Assembly (NCBI GenBank): GCA_012519425.1
Contig: JAAYQF010000004.1
Span: 1-40,241 of the forward strand
Reading direction: 5' to 3'
Length of the DNA stretch: 40,241 nucleotides
Source of the DNA: Bacteroidales bacterium
GTDB taxonomy: Bacteria > Bacteroidota > Bacteroidia > Bacteroidales > Paludibacteraceae
Shown here: positions 33,119 through 40,241 of the stretch, one piece after another
Layout: each line of letters starts with the position of its first letter
Numbering within the stretch: position 1 is the stretch's first letter
Made by a program: the position numbers and the translations under genes
Notes under the pieces: model-generated
What the model was told of the DNA's origin: nothing
Seen by the model: only the letters and a program-made list of their open reading frames with translations
Databases searched by the model: none

Positions 33119-33268
33119 CATCCCCTATGACTAAAAAATCGTGCAAAGGTTTAAAATGCAAAACGCCAAATGGTATTTAAACATGTTAATTTAGGGACTT
33201 CTTCATGATTATTAATATTTTTTCATTTACTTTGTATCGTTTTTAGTGCACATCCCAAACACAGTAAT

Positions 33269-34501
33269 ATGATTCTAAATTATATTTGGATTGGATTTTT
33301 GCTGATAGCTTTTATTGTTGCTTGTTTTCAAGCTTTCCTTTTTGGGAACACCCAGATCTTTTCGGATATCATGAATGCCACTTTTGAATCGGCTAAAACC
33401 GGCTTTGAAATTTCTCTTGGTCTTACCGGCGTTTTGGCTTTGTGGTTGGGCATCATGAAAATTGGTGAAAATGGTGGTATCATCAAAGCTTTCTCAAGAT
33501 TAGTCGGTCCTTTTTTCTCAAAAATTTTCCCCGACATCCCCAAAGATCATCCCGCCATGGGAAGTATTTTTATGAATATTTCCGCCAATATATTGGGATT
33601 GGATAATGCAGCTACCCCTATGGGACTAAAGGCTATGAAAGAACTGCAAGAGATTAATCCTCATAAGGACCGGGCTTCCAACCCGATGATCATGTTTCTC
33701 GTGCTGAACTCTTCCGGCTTAACTATCATTCCGATTACCATCATGGTATATCGGGCACAATTGGGAGCAGCAAATCCCACCGACGTATTTCTACCTATAT
33801 TACTGGCAACTTTCTTCTCAACATTAGTGGGCTTTTTGAGCGTTGCCATCATGCATAAAATTAATCTCTTTAATAAAACTATACTACTAACCTTACTTGG
33901 ATTCATAGCAGTGGTAGCCGGATTGATTTTCTTCCTCATGCGTTTACCGAAAGATCAATTGGCCATATATTCAAACTTGGCGGCTGCTTTTATCCTGTTT
34001 TCCATCATTATTGGCTTTATTGTATTAGCAGCTTTCCGCAAGGTCAATGTATATGAGTCTTTTATTGAAGGAGCCAAAGACGGCTTTCAAGTGGCTATCG
34101 GCATTATCCCCTATCTGATTGCCATTTTATTGGCTGTTGGGGTATTCAGGGCTTCCGGTGCCATGGACTTTATCATTGACGGCATTGGTAAGTTTATGGC
34201 AATGCTCGGCCTAGACACAGAATTCGTTCATGCGCTACCCACAGCACTCATGAAACCTTTGAGTGGAAGCGGAGCAAGAGGAATGATGATAGATGCGATG
34301 ACGCAACACGGAGCTGATTCTTTTGTAGGGCGATTGGTGTGCATTGTGCAAGGATCAACAGAAACTACCTTTTATATTTTAGCTGTATATTACGGCTCTG
34401 TCGGCATCAAAAAAACACGCTACACACTTGGATGTAGCCTGTTGGCAGACTTGGCAGGTATCATTGCTGCCATTTTGATTGGATACCTTTTCTTTTTCTA
34501 A
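33269..34501 (+). CDS. SpmA/SpmB-like fusion, nucleoside-recognition (Gate) domain membrane protein
   Basis: 410 residues, about eight hydrophobic spans. The N-terminal half contains a Gate domain with the SpmA-like NISANILGLDNAATPMGLKA (about 105-125). The C-terminal half contains the SpmB-like LMKPLSGSGARGMM (about 325-340) and GSTETTFYILAVYYGS. In spore formers SpmA and SpmB are separate proteins for core dehydration; fused versions in non-sporulating Bacteroidetes are of unknown function, likely transport. It precedes ybeY by 58 nt. Confidence 0.85.
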   Translation: MILNYIWIGFLLIAFIVACFQAFLFGNTQIFSDIMNATFESAKTGFEISLGLTGVLALWLGIMKIGENGGIIKAFSRLVGPFFSKIFPDIPKDHPAMGSIFMNISANILGLDNAATPMGLKAMKELQEINPHKDRASNPMIMFLVLNSSGLTIIPITIMVYRAQLGAANPTDVFLPILLATFFSTLVGFLSVAIMHKINLFNKTILLTLLGFIAVVAGLIFFLMRLPKDQLAIYSNLAAAFILFSIIIGFIVLAAFRKVNVYESFIEGAKDGFQVAIGIIPYLIAILLAVGVFRASGAMDFIIDGIGKFMAMLGLDTEFVHALPTALMKPLSGSGARGMMIDAMTQHGADSFVGRLVCIVQGSTETTFYILAVYYGSVGIKKTRYTLGCSLLADLAGIIAAILIGYLFFF

Positions 34502-34559
34502 AAGTAACACCTCGACAAAACTGAGAATATATTGATTATCAACAACTCAAACTGACGTT

Positions 34560-34985
34560 ATGATACTTTTTCGGACCATCAATATAGCCATGCCAACATT
34601 GGATGAAAAAAAAGTAACCCGATGGATTAAAAGTACCATTAGAGGATTTGATAAAGTAACCGGGATCATTACTCTTGTCTTTTGCACTGATGATAAAATA
34701 TTAGAGATCAACCGTGAATATCTTCAACATGAATACTACACCGACATCATCACATTCGACTACTCAAAAAAGAATATCGTTTCCGGCGATGTTTTTATCA
34801 GTGTAGAAACGGTTCAAGCCAATGCAGAAAAATACGAGGTTACCTTCGAAAAAGAAATCCTACGGGTCATCATTCATGGCATATTACATCTTTGCGGATT
34901 AGAGGACGACACTCCTGATGCTCAAAGAATCATGACTTTCAACGAGGACAATGCACTTCTGCGCTACTTTGAAATCGTAATATAA
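34560..34985 (+). CDS. ybeY: Endoribonuclease YbeY (16S rRNA 3' maturation)
   Basis: 141 residues of the UPF0054 family. The metal-site motif HGILHLCGLEDD places His106 and His110 as in E. coli (H114, H118), but the position of the third His (E. coli H124) is Asp116. By recall, Asp is usual at this position in Bacteroidetes, so this is not a defect. The substrate-side motif TDIITFDY (61-68) is intact. It may be co-transcribed with the SpmA/B-like gene. Confidence 0.9.
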   Translation: MILFRTINIAMPTLDEKKVTRWIKSTIRGFDKVTGIITLVFCTDDKILEINREYLQHEYYTDIITFDYSKKNIVSGDVFISVETVQANAEKYEVTFEKEILRVIIHGILHLCGLEDDTPDAQRIMTFNEDNALLRYFEIVI

Positions 34986-35058
34986 ACAATGATTGCAATT
35001 AATTGTTAAATTTGAAAGCTTCCGACTTCCTATTTTTTCTACATTAAAAGATAATCAT

Positions 35059-35066
35059 TACTTTTG
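35059..35066 (+). promoter_or_regulatory. -7 box for the DUF6089-uppS-bamA-skp operon
   Basis: TACTTTTG, a full match, about 90 nt before the ATG at 35156. A second match, TAAATTTG, is at 35007-35014. Neither has a clear -33 element. The 170-nt spacer after ybeY holds nothing else visible. Confidence 0.4.
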
Positions 35067-35155
35067 TTGCTGCTTTTCGGCATCAAAAAATAATTAATTG
35101 ATGATTATACCGTTAGATATCTGATTGCGCAACTTAAAATAAATGATTCCTTGTC

Positions 35156-35830
35156 ATGTTGAAATTAATTAGATGTCTCTTCTTAACGGTGATGATGTGG
35201 GTGGTAACTATCAGCCTGTACGCACAGGAGGAGATATACACACTTGAAGTGGGAGTTCACGGAGGTGTTTCTTATTTTTTTGGTGATGTAAAAGCAAAGC
35301 CCTTTGATTTTCAAGCTGATTATGGTGTTTTGTTCAGATATCTTTTTAATCAGAGGATGTCATTGCAAGCAGATTTCAATCATAATTCAATCCAAGGCGA
35401 TTACGAACAAAAGATTGAAGCTCCTAATGTCACAATCAATCAAAATATAAATGCATTAGATTTTACCTTTGCTTTTAATTTTTTTGATTATATCCAGCTC
35501 GATTATGTATTGAAGAGTAGCAATCATACCGCTTATCTCTTTGCCGGAGCCGGACTGATTCACCTGAACAATGGAAATTCAAACAAGTTGAACGTCAGTA
35601 TCCCCCTCGGTGTCGGATACAAATTTTTGTTATATGAACGGCTGCACCTGAATGTACAATGGACACACAGATTGATGCTTGCTGACAACATAGAAGGTTA
35701 CCCCGAATTAAATAATTCACTGGGTATGAATGGCAGCAATATTTTAAATAATGATCATTTGGGTACTGTCACAGTCGGCGTAAGTTACGGCTTATTCAGG
35801 AGAAAGTGTAAATGCTTTAATTATAAGTAA
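35156..35830 (+). CDS. DUF6089-type outer-membrane beta-barrel protein
   Basis: 224 residues: a signal peptide (1-23, ending SLYAQ) then [13 protein letters not shown] and amphipathic strands forming a small barrel, with [13 protein letters not shown] in the middle. It matches the DUF6089 family found upstream of uppS and bamA across Bacteroidetes. Function is unknown, probably outer-membrane-related. It ends 4 nt before uppS. Confidence 0.8.
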   Translation: MLKLIRCLFLTVMMWVVTISLYAQEEIYTLEVGVHGGVSYFFGDVKAKPFDFQADYGVLFRYLFNQRMSLQADFNHNSIQGDYEQKIEAPNVTINQNINALDFTFAFNFFDYIQLDYVLKSSNHTAYLFAGAGLIHLNNGNSNKLNVSIPLGVGYKFLLYERLHLNVQWTHRLMLADNIEGYPELNNSLGMNGSNILNNDHLGTVTVGVSYGLFRRKCKCFNYK

Positions 35831-35834
35831 ATCT

Positions 35835-36560
35835 ATGTCAAGCTATAAAGATAAGATTGATTTATCTCGTCTTCCGCAACACATCGCCATCATCATGGAT
35901 GGAAATGGTCGTTGGGCAAAAGATAAAGGTCGTCCCAGGATCTTTGGTCATAAGAATGGCGTTGATTCGGTCAGTGTAATAACTGAAGAAGCTGTAAAGC
36001 TAGGCATTCAATACCTTACCTTGTATGTTTTTTCCACTGAAAACTGGGGCCGTCCTTTGGAGGAAATCAATGCGTTGATGGAATTATTGATTGACTCAAT
36101 TGAAAAGGAGACTGCCAAATTACAAAAAAACAATGTCAAACTCAAAGCCATTGGCGATCTTGAACGCTTACCCAAAAAGGTACGTGAAAAATTGGAGGAT
36201 TGCATCCATACCACATCGGCGAACACCGGACTTACTTTAATTCTTGCATTAAGTTATTCTTCCCGATGGGAAATTCAACATGCCGTAAAAAAAATCACGC
36301 AAGATGCTTGTGACGGAAAAATCAAACCCGACGAAGTTTCTGAAGAATTGATCTCATCGTATTTGCTTACCCGTGACATACCTGATCCTGACTTACTAAT
36401 CAGAACAAGCGGAGAGATCAGAATAAGTAATTTCCTGTTGTGGCAAATTGCCTATTCCGAATTGTATTTCACAGATGAGCACTGGCCCGCGTTCCGCAAA
36501 GAAGAATTTTACAAATCCATTGTATGTTACCAGAACAGGGATCGTCGTTTTGGTAAGTAA
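35835..36560 (+). CDS. uppS: Isoprenyl transferase (undecaprenyl diphosphate synthase)
   Basis: UppS makes the C55 carrier lipid for peptidoglycan and surface glycans. The conserved [12 protein letters not shown] (18-29) carries the catalytic Asp22, followed by [22 protein letters not shown] and, near the C-terminus, [19 protein letters not shown]. 241 residues is typical. It starts 4 nt after the DUF6089 gene and ends 15 nt before bamA; translation may be linked. Confidence 0.95.
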   Translation: MSSYKDKIDLSRLPQHIAIIMDGNGRWAKDKGRPRIFGHKNGVDSVSVITEEAVKLGIQYLTLYVFSTENWGRPLEEINALMELLIDSIEKETAKLQKNNVKLKAIGDLERLPKKVREKLEDCIHTTSANTGLTLILALSYSSRWEIQHAVKKITQDACDGKIKPDEVSEELISSYLLTRDIPDPDLLIRTSGEIRISNFLLWQIAYSELYFTDEHWPAFRKEEFYKSIVCYQNRDRRFGK

Positions 36561-36575
36561 ATTAATAGCAGAGAA

Positions 36576-39251
36576 ATGTCCCGTCAATATCGATATTTAT
36601 CTTTACTCATCGTCCTTTTCAGCCTTTTTTTAGGGAAATGGGCTGTTTTTAGTCAGGAAGAAGGAACTGACTCCACCATTATTCCTGAAATCAACTACAA
36701 TGCTACTCCACAAAAATATGAAATTGCAGAAATCACTGTAACAGGAGCCGAAAACTATGAAGATTTTGTGTTGATTGGTTTTTCCGGACTGTCAGTGGGG
36801 GATGTCATAACCGTACCGGGAAATGAAATTTCAGATGTAGTGAAACGTTTTTGGAATCAGGGTTTATTCTCGGATGTAAAGATTTTTGCCACTAAAATAG
36901 AAGACGGAAAAATTTGGCTTCAGATTGCCCTTAAACAGCGCCCTCAAATATCAAAAATCAATTATCATGGCCTAAAAAAAGGAGAAATTGACGAATTGGG
37001 TCCAAAATTAGGCATTGTGGAAGGCAATCAAATCACCCCCAATATATCGGACAGAGCCATCCTGGTCATCAAAAAACACCTGGAAGAAAAAGGCTTTATG
37101 AACGTAGAAGTCAATGTTTTGCAAAAGGATGATCCAGATCAGCCCAATCATGTAATCGTTGACATTGAGGTTGACAAGAAAGTAAAAAACCGCGTCAAAG
37201 AAATCATCATTCATGGTAATAAAGCTTTGTCTTTCAACCAGATTAACCGGGTAATGAAAAAAACCAATGATAATAATTGGCGTAACTTTTTCAGAACCAA
37301 AAAATTCGTACGAGAGGAATACGAAAAAGACAAAATCGCTCTGATTGAAAAATATAACGAAATCGGCTACAGGGATGCCTACATCGTTGCTGACAGTGTT
37401 GTCCCCTTTGATGAAAAACATGTTAGTGTGCACATGACCATAGATGAGGGCAGAAAGTATTATTTCAGAGACATCAAATGGGTCGGAAACACCATCTATC
37501 CTTATGAGTATCTGAATGAAGTTTTAAACATTCAGAAGGGTGATGTATATAATTACAAAGAACTGATGAAGAGGCTGAAAACGGATGAAAATGAAGCCGT
37601 CAGCAAATTGTACCAGGACAGGGGATATCTTTTCTCCGACATTCAACCTGTAGAAGTGTTGATAGAAAACGATTCCATCGACTTTGAAATGCGCGTTTAC
37701 GAAGGTAAACAGGCTACCATCAATGCTGTTAATGTCACCGGTAACACGCGGGTATATGATCATGTGATAAAAAGGGAACTTTACACCAAGCCCGGTCAAT
37801 TATACAGTCAGTCAGACATTATGCGAACCCTTAGGGAAATCGCTGCCATGGGGCATTTCGATCCCGAAAAAATCGTACCTGACATACAGCCTGATCCTGA
37901 AAATGGAACGGTCGACATCACTTATGGATTGGAGACGAAAGGAAGCGATCAAATTGAGTTTTCTGCCGGATGGGGCGCCACCGGTATAGTAGGGACCCTT
38001 GGATTGAAATTTACAAACTTCGCCATTCAAAACCTGTTCAAACCGGAAACCTATCGTATTGTACCGCAAGGCGAAGGACAAACATTTTCTATCAATGCCA
38101 GAACAAGCGGTCAGACTTACTCATCAGTCAGCGCGTCATTCATAGAGCCTTGGTTAGGTGGGAAACGACCTAACTCCTTGTCTGCTTCAATTTATTATGC
38201 CGCACAAACCGGGGTAAGCAAAAGATTTTGGGAAAGTATGCAAAATTACATGTATTCCCCGTATGCATACGGAGGATACGGAGGTTACGGATATGGCGGG
38301 TATGGATACGGAGGATATGGTGGATATGGTGGATACAACGATTATAGCAATGCCTATTCCACCATGTATCAGAGAGAAATGGATCCGGAAATTTACATGC
38401 GTACCTTAGGCGCATCATTGGGATACGGAAAAAGATTAAACTGGCCTGATGATTATTTTTCACTCTATGCAGAATTATCATATCAGCGTTTCATGTTAAG
38501 CAACTGGAGCTATCTCCCTCCGCTGACAGATGGAAACTTTAATAATTTAAGTTTGAACCTGACAATCAGCAGAAATTCCATTTTCAACCCCATCTATACA
38601 CGTCGCGGCTCTTCCTTTACCTTAGGATTGAAAATCACTCCTCCTTATTCTGTTTTTAACGGTAAAGACTATGCTGACCCTGCCATGACTGACCAGGAGC
38701 GATACAAATTTATAGAATATCACAAATGGACTTTTAATGGCAAAACATTTACACCACTTACTTCTGATGAAAAGCTAATTCTAATGACCAGATTGATGTT
38801 CGGTTATTTGGGGCACTATAACGAAAATGCACGCTCTCCGTATGAAACCTATTATATGGGTGGCGACGGCATGACGGCTTACACCAGTTATGGTACTGAA
38901 TATGTTGCCATGCGCGGATATGAATCCGGATCATTAGTTCCTTATGATATATCCCGCAGAACAAGGATTGGATATTTATTCAATAAATTCACAATGGAAT
39001 TGCGATATCCTTTGTCTTTGGAACAATCCGCCACTATTTATGTGCTGGGCTTTATGGAAGCCGGTAATAGCTTCAACAGAATGATAGACTACAGTCCGTT
39101 CGATTTGAAAAGATCAGCAGGTGTCGGAGTTCGCATTTTCTTGCCTATGTTTGGTATGATGGGTATAGACTGGGGTTATGGCTTTGATAAAGACACCAGG
39201 GGCGAAATTGGCGGGAGTCAGTTCCACTTTGTACTTGGACAAGAATTATAA
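36576..39251 (+). CDS. bamA: Outer membrane protein assembly factor BamA with a Gly/Tyr-rich insert
   Basis: BamA inserts barrel proteins into the outer membrane. It has a signal peptide (1-26, ending AVFSQ), five POTRA domains (about 45-430) and a 16-strand barrel (about 445-891) that ends in the conserved FHFVLGQEL. Characteristic segments are RGSSFTLGLKITPPYSVFNG and the MRGYESGSL lid motif (VRGF in E. coli). Residues about 562-590 are an insert of Gly/Tyr-rich tandem residues (GGYGGYGYGGY type), probably in an external loop. The length (891) is greater than the 810 of E. coli. It starts 15 nt after uppS. Confidence 0.94.
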   Translation: MSRQYRYLSLLIVLFSLFLGKWAVFSQEEGTDSTIIPEINYNATPQKYEIAEITVTGAENYEDFVLIGFSGLSVGDVITVPGNEISDVVKRFWNQGLFSDVKIFATKIEDGKIWLQIALKQRPQISKINYHGLKKGEIDELGPKLGIVEGNQITPNISDRAILVIKKHLEEKGFMNVEVNVLQKDDPDQPNHVIVDIEVDKKVKNRVKEIIIHGNKALSFNQINRVMKKTNDNNWRNFFRTKKFVREEYEKDKIALIEKYNEIGYRDAYIVADSVVPFDEKHVSVHMTIDEGRKYYFRDIKWVGNTIYPYEYLNEVLNIQKGDVYNYKELMKRLKTDENEAVSKLYQDRGYLFSDIQPVEVLIENDSIDFEMRVYEGKQATINAVNVTGNTRVYDHVIKRELYTKPGQLYSQSDIMRTLREIAAMGHFDPEKIVPDIQPDPENGTVDITYGLETKGSDQIEFSAGWGATGIVGTLGLKFTNFAIQNLFKPETYRIVPQGEGQTFSINARTSGQTYSSVSASFIEPWLGGKRPNSLSASIYYAAQTGVSKRFWESMQNYMYSPYAYGGYGGYGYGGYGYGGYGGYGGYNDYSNAYSTMYQREMDPEIYMRTLGASLGYGKRLNWPDDYFSLYAELSYQRFMLSNWSYLPPLTDGNFNNLSLNLTISRNSIFNPIYTRRGSSFTLGLKITPPYSVFNGKDYADPAMTDQERYKFIEYHKWTFNGKTFTPLTSDEKLILMTRLMFGYLGHYNENARSPYETYYMGGDGMTAYTSYGTEYVAMRGYESGSLVPYDISRRTRIGYLFNKFTMELRYPLSLEQSATIYVLGFMEAGNSFNRMIDYSPFDLKRSAGVGVRIFLPMFGMMGIDWGYGFDKDTRGEIGGSQFHFVLGQEL
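38262..38345 (+). repeat. Codon-level repeat encoding GGY motifs within bamA
   Basis: Repeated (TAT/TAC)-GG(A/T/C)-GG(A/C/T) codons with synonymous variation, encoding about 22 Gly/Tyr residues flanked by Ser/Pro/Tyr/Ala and NDYSNAYS. Variation at third positions shows it is not a fresh slippage product. Confidence 0.8.
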
Positions 39252-39319
39252 TTTTCGGCAGGGAATTTGTCAGAGCAGCACCGGCTTTTTAAAATTACTA
39301 ACAATTAATCCTTTAAGTT

Positions 39320-39835
39320 ATGAGAAAAAACATATTGATACTTAGTCTCTTTATGGGAATTCTTGGTTCCTTGAGTGCCCAGAAGTTTGCAATTGTTGAC
39401 ATGGAGTATATTCTGAAAAACATCCCATCCTTCGAAACAGCCAATGAACAGCTGAACATCATCTCTAAGAGATGGCAATCTGAAGTGGAAGCAAAAATGC
39501 AGGAAGTTCAAAATATGTATAAAAACTACCAAACAGAACTGGTATTTCTTTCGGATGAAATGAAAGTGGAACGCGAAGAGGCAATTATCGCCAAAGAAAA
39601 AGAAGCCCAGGAATTGAAACGTGAATATTTCGGTCCGGAAGGTGAACTTTTCAAAAAGCGTCAAAGCCTGATGAAGCCTATTCAGGATGAAATATACAAT
39701 GTGATACAAGAACTTAGCAGAGAGAAAGATTACAGCCTGATCATAGACAAGAGTTCAGCTATGAACATCATCTTCAGTTCACCTAAAATCGACGTCAGTG
39801 ACGAGATACTCATCAAATTGGGTTATTCAAAATAA
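39320..39835 (+). CDS. OmpH/Skp-family periplasmic chaperone, first copy
   Basis: 171 residues: a signal peptide (1-20, ending GSLSAQ), then the Skp beginning KFAIVDMEYILKNIPSFE, long coiled-coil arms (about 40-130) and the C-terminal YSLIIDKSSAMNIIFSSP. Skp holds unfolded outer-membrane proteins and passes them to BamA, whose gene is 68 nt upstream. The tandem of two Skp genes after bamA is a common Bacteroidetes arrangement. It is more divergent and has a longer N-terminal helix than the second copy. Confidence 0.92.
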   Translation: MRKNILILSLFMGILGSLSAQKFAIVDMEYILKNIPSFETANEQLNIISKRWQSEVEAKMQEVQNMYKNYQTELVFLSDEMKVEREEAIIAKEKEAQELKREYFGPEGELFKKRQSLMKPIQDEIYNVIQELSREKDYSLIIDKSSAMNIIFSSPKIDVSDEILIKLGYSK

Positions 39836-39848
39836 TATATTAATTTTG
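39818..39848 (+). promoter_or_regulatory. Promoter of the second skp
   Basis: TTG (39818-39820) inside the 3' end of the first skp, 20 nt, then TAATTTTG (39841-39848). Both elements match. The start site near 39852 gives a leader of about 31 nt before the ATG at 39883. Confidence 0.65.
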
Positions 39849-39882
39849 CGCAAATTTAAATTTAGAAATTAAAAAAATTGAC

Positions 39883-40241
39883 ATGATTAAAAGAATTGCA
39901 CTCATAGTATTGTTAGCATTACCTTTCAGTCTAATGGCTCAGGAAAAATTTGCTTATGTAAACGTACAAGAAATTTTTCAGGTGATGCCTGAGTTGTCTG
40001 ATGTTGAAAAGACAATTGCTGACTTGAACGAAGAATACAAACTGGAATTGGAAAAAATGTACGAAGAGTACTATGCCAAAGCAAAAGAGTTTCAGGACAA
40101 TCTTGCCACCATGGCAGAAACTATCAAGACCAGACGCCAAAGCGAAATTGTGGACCTGGAAAACAGAATTTCTACCTTTCAGCAAACTGCCAGTCAGGAA
40201 TTACAGCAAAAACAAATGGAGCTTGTTAGTGTATTGCGTGA
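39883..40241 (+). CDS. OmpH/Skp-family periplasmic chaperone, second copy (truncated by the window end)
   Basis: The frame is open to the window edge (119 complete codons). Signal peptide MIKRIALIVLLALPFSLMAQ, then EKFAYVNVQEIFQVMPELS and a coiled-coil arm rich in Glu, Lys and Gln. The protein should continue for about 45-50 residues beyond the edge. It has its own promoter, so it may be made in addition to the operon transcript. It is a homolog of the preceding gene by layout. Confidence 0.9.
   Translation, partial: MIKRIALIVLLALPFSLMAQEKFAYVNVQEIFQVMPELSDVEKTIADLNEEYKLELEKMYEEYYAKAKEFQDNLATMAETIKTRRQSEIVDLENRISTFQQTASQELQQKQMELVSVLR

Larger units (their letters stand above)
32872..33268. 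other. 397-bp spacer between divergent genes, repeat-bearing
   Basis: The spacer lies between the TonB-type receptor (minus) and the SpmA/B-like gene (plus). It holds the tandem repeat at 32921-32974, the degenerate GTTC-word repeats at 33009-33118 and no credible gene; the longest frame (32964-33161, minus) is low-complexity Lys/Asn/Glu. No full -7 box was found on either strand. The best candidates are AACCTTTG (minus, 33144-33151) and TTACTTTG (plus, 33237-33244), each 7 of 8. Confidence 0.6.

Noticed and set aside
32964-33161. 65-residue minus-strand frame, Lys/Asn/Glu-rich
   Set aside because: Made entirely of the repeat words of the spacer; low complexity and no promoter or start context.

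Overview
This window is an ordinary-looking chromosomal segment of a member of the Bacteroidota, most probably order Bacteroidales. Four things support this. At least nine genes or tRNAs have an upstream TAnnTTTG element, the Bacteroidetes -7 box, in some cases with a TTG/TTTG -33 element 19-20 nt further up. Shine-Dalgarno sequences are essentially absent. Several genes belong to families largely confined to the phylum (HU-CCDC81/SPOR protein, DUF4199, DUF6452, DUF6048, DUF6089, DUF4105). The DUF6089-uppS-bamA-skp-skp order is a typical Bacteroidetes arrangement. The DNA is moderately AT-rich. I see no prophage, insertion sequence, integrase, CRISPR array or rRNA. The genus cannot be decided from the sequence.

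Layout. 1-2826 (minus): rluB-like pseudouridine synthase, mtgA and lipB, tightly packed. 3042-6306 (plus): an HU/SPOR cell-pole or division-type protein, ribosomal protein bS16 with a very long acidic/alanine tail and its own promoter and terminator, a family 2 glycosyltransferase and a MarC membrane protein. 6303-10152 (minus): purM and a two-CBM20 4-alpha-glucanotransferase. 10233-10342: tRNA-Cys and a strong hairpin. 10428-12951 (minus): a three-gene ECF sigma / small membrane protein / Spy-like periplasmic protein locus downstream of prmC. 13035-20441 (plus): ribD, cardiolipin synthase, a DUF4199 + polyprenol-phosphate glycosyltransferase pair, a DUF6452 lipoprotein, a DUF6048 beta-barrel and transketolase. 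20487-20573 (minus): tRNA-Ser(GCU). 20698-21738 (plus): mltG. 21773-25372 (minus): DUF4105 protein, gamma-carbonic-anhydrase-like protein, lptB and murB. 25570-30040 (plus): Crp-family regulator, a 741-residue HEAT/TPR-like protein, rsgA and an Lrp/AsnC regulator. 30055-32871 (minus): TonB-dependent-receptor-like outer-membrane barrel. 32872-33268: a 397-bp spacer with a 7-bp tandem repeat and degenerate GTTC-word repeats. 33269-40241 (plus): SpmA/SpmB-like fusion, ybeY, then the envelope-biogenesis operon DUF6089-uppS-bamA-skp-skp, whose last gene is cut by the window edge.

Functionally the window is rich in envelope biogenesis: peptidoglycan (mtgA, mltG, murB, uppS), LPS and outer membrane protein assembly (lptB, bamA, two skp), lipids (cls) and glycosyl transfer. 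It also holds translation and ribosome functions (bS16, prmC, rsgA, ybeY, rluB) and core metabolism (lipB, purM, malQ, ribD, tkt). I found no clearly new defence or mobile system. The most distinctive elements are: the three-gene sigma locus with the topology of a CnrYXH-type envelope-sensing module; the 7-bp tandem repeat upstream of the TonB-type receptor; a Gly/Tyr-rich repeat inside the BamA barrel; two genes (HU/SPOR and prmC) whose -7 box sits so close to the start codon that leaderless transcripts are expected; and the uncharacterised 741-residue repeat protein translationally coupled to rsgA.
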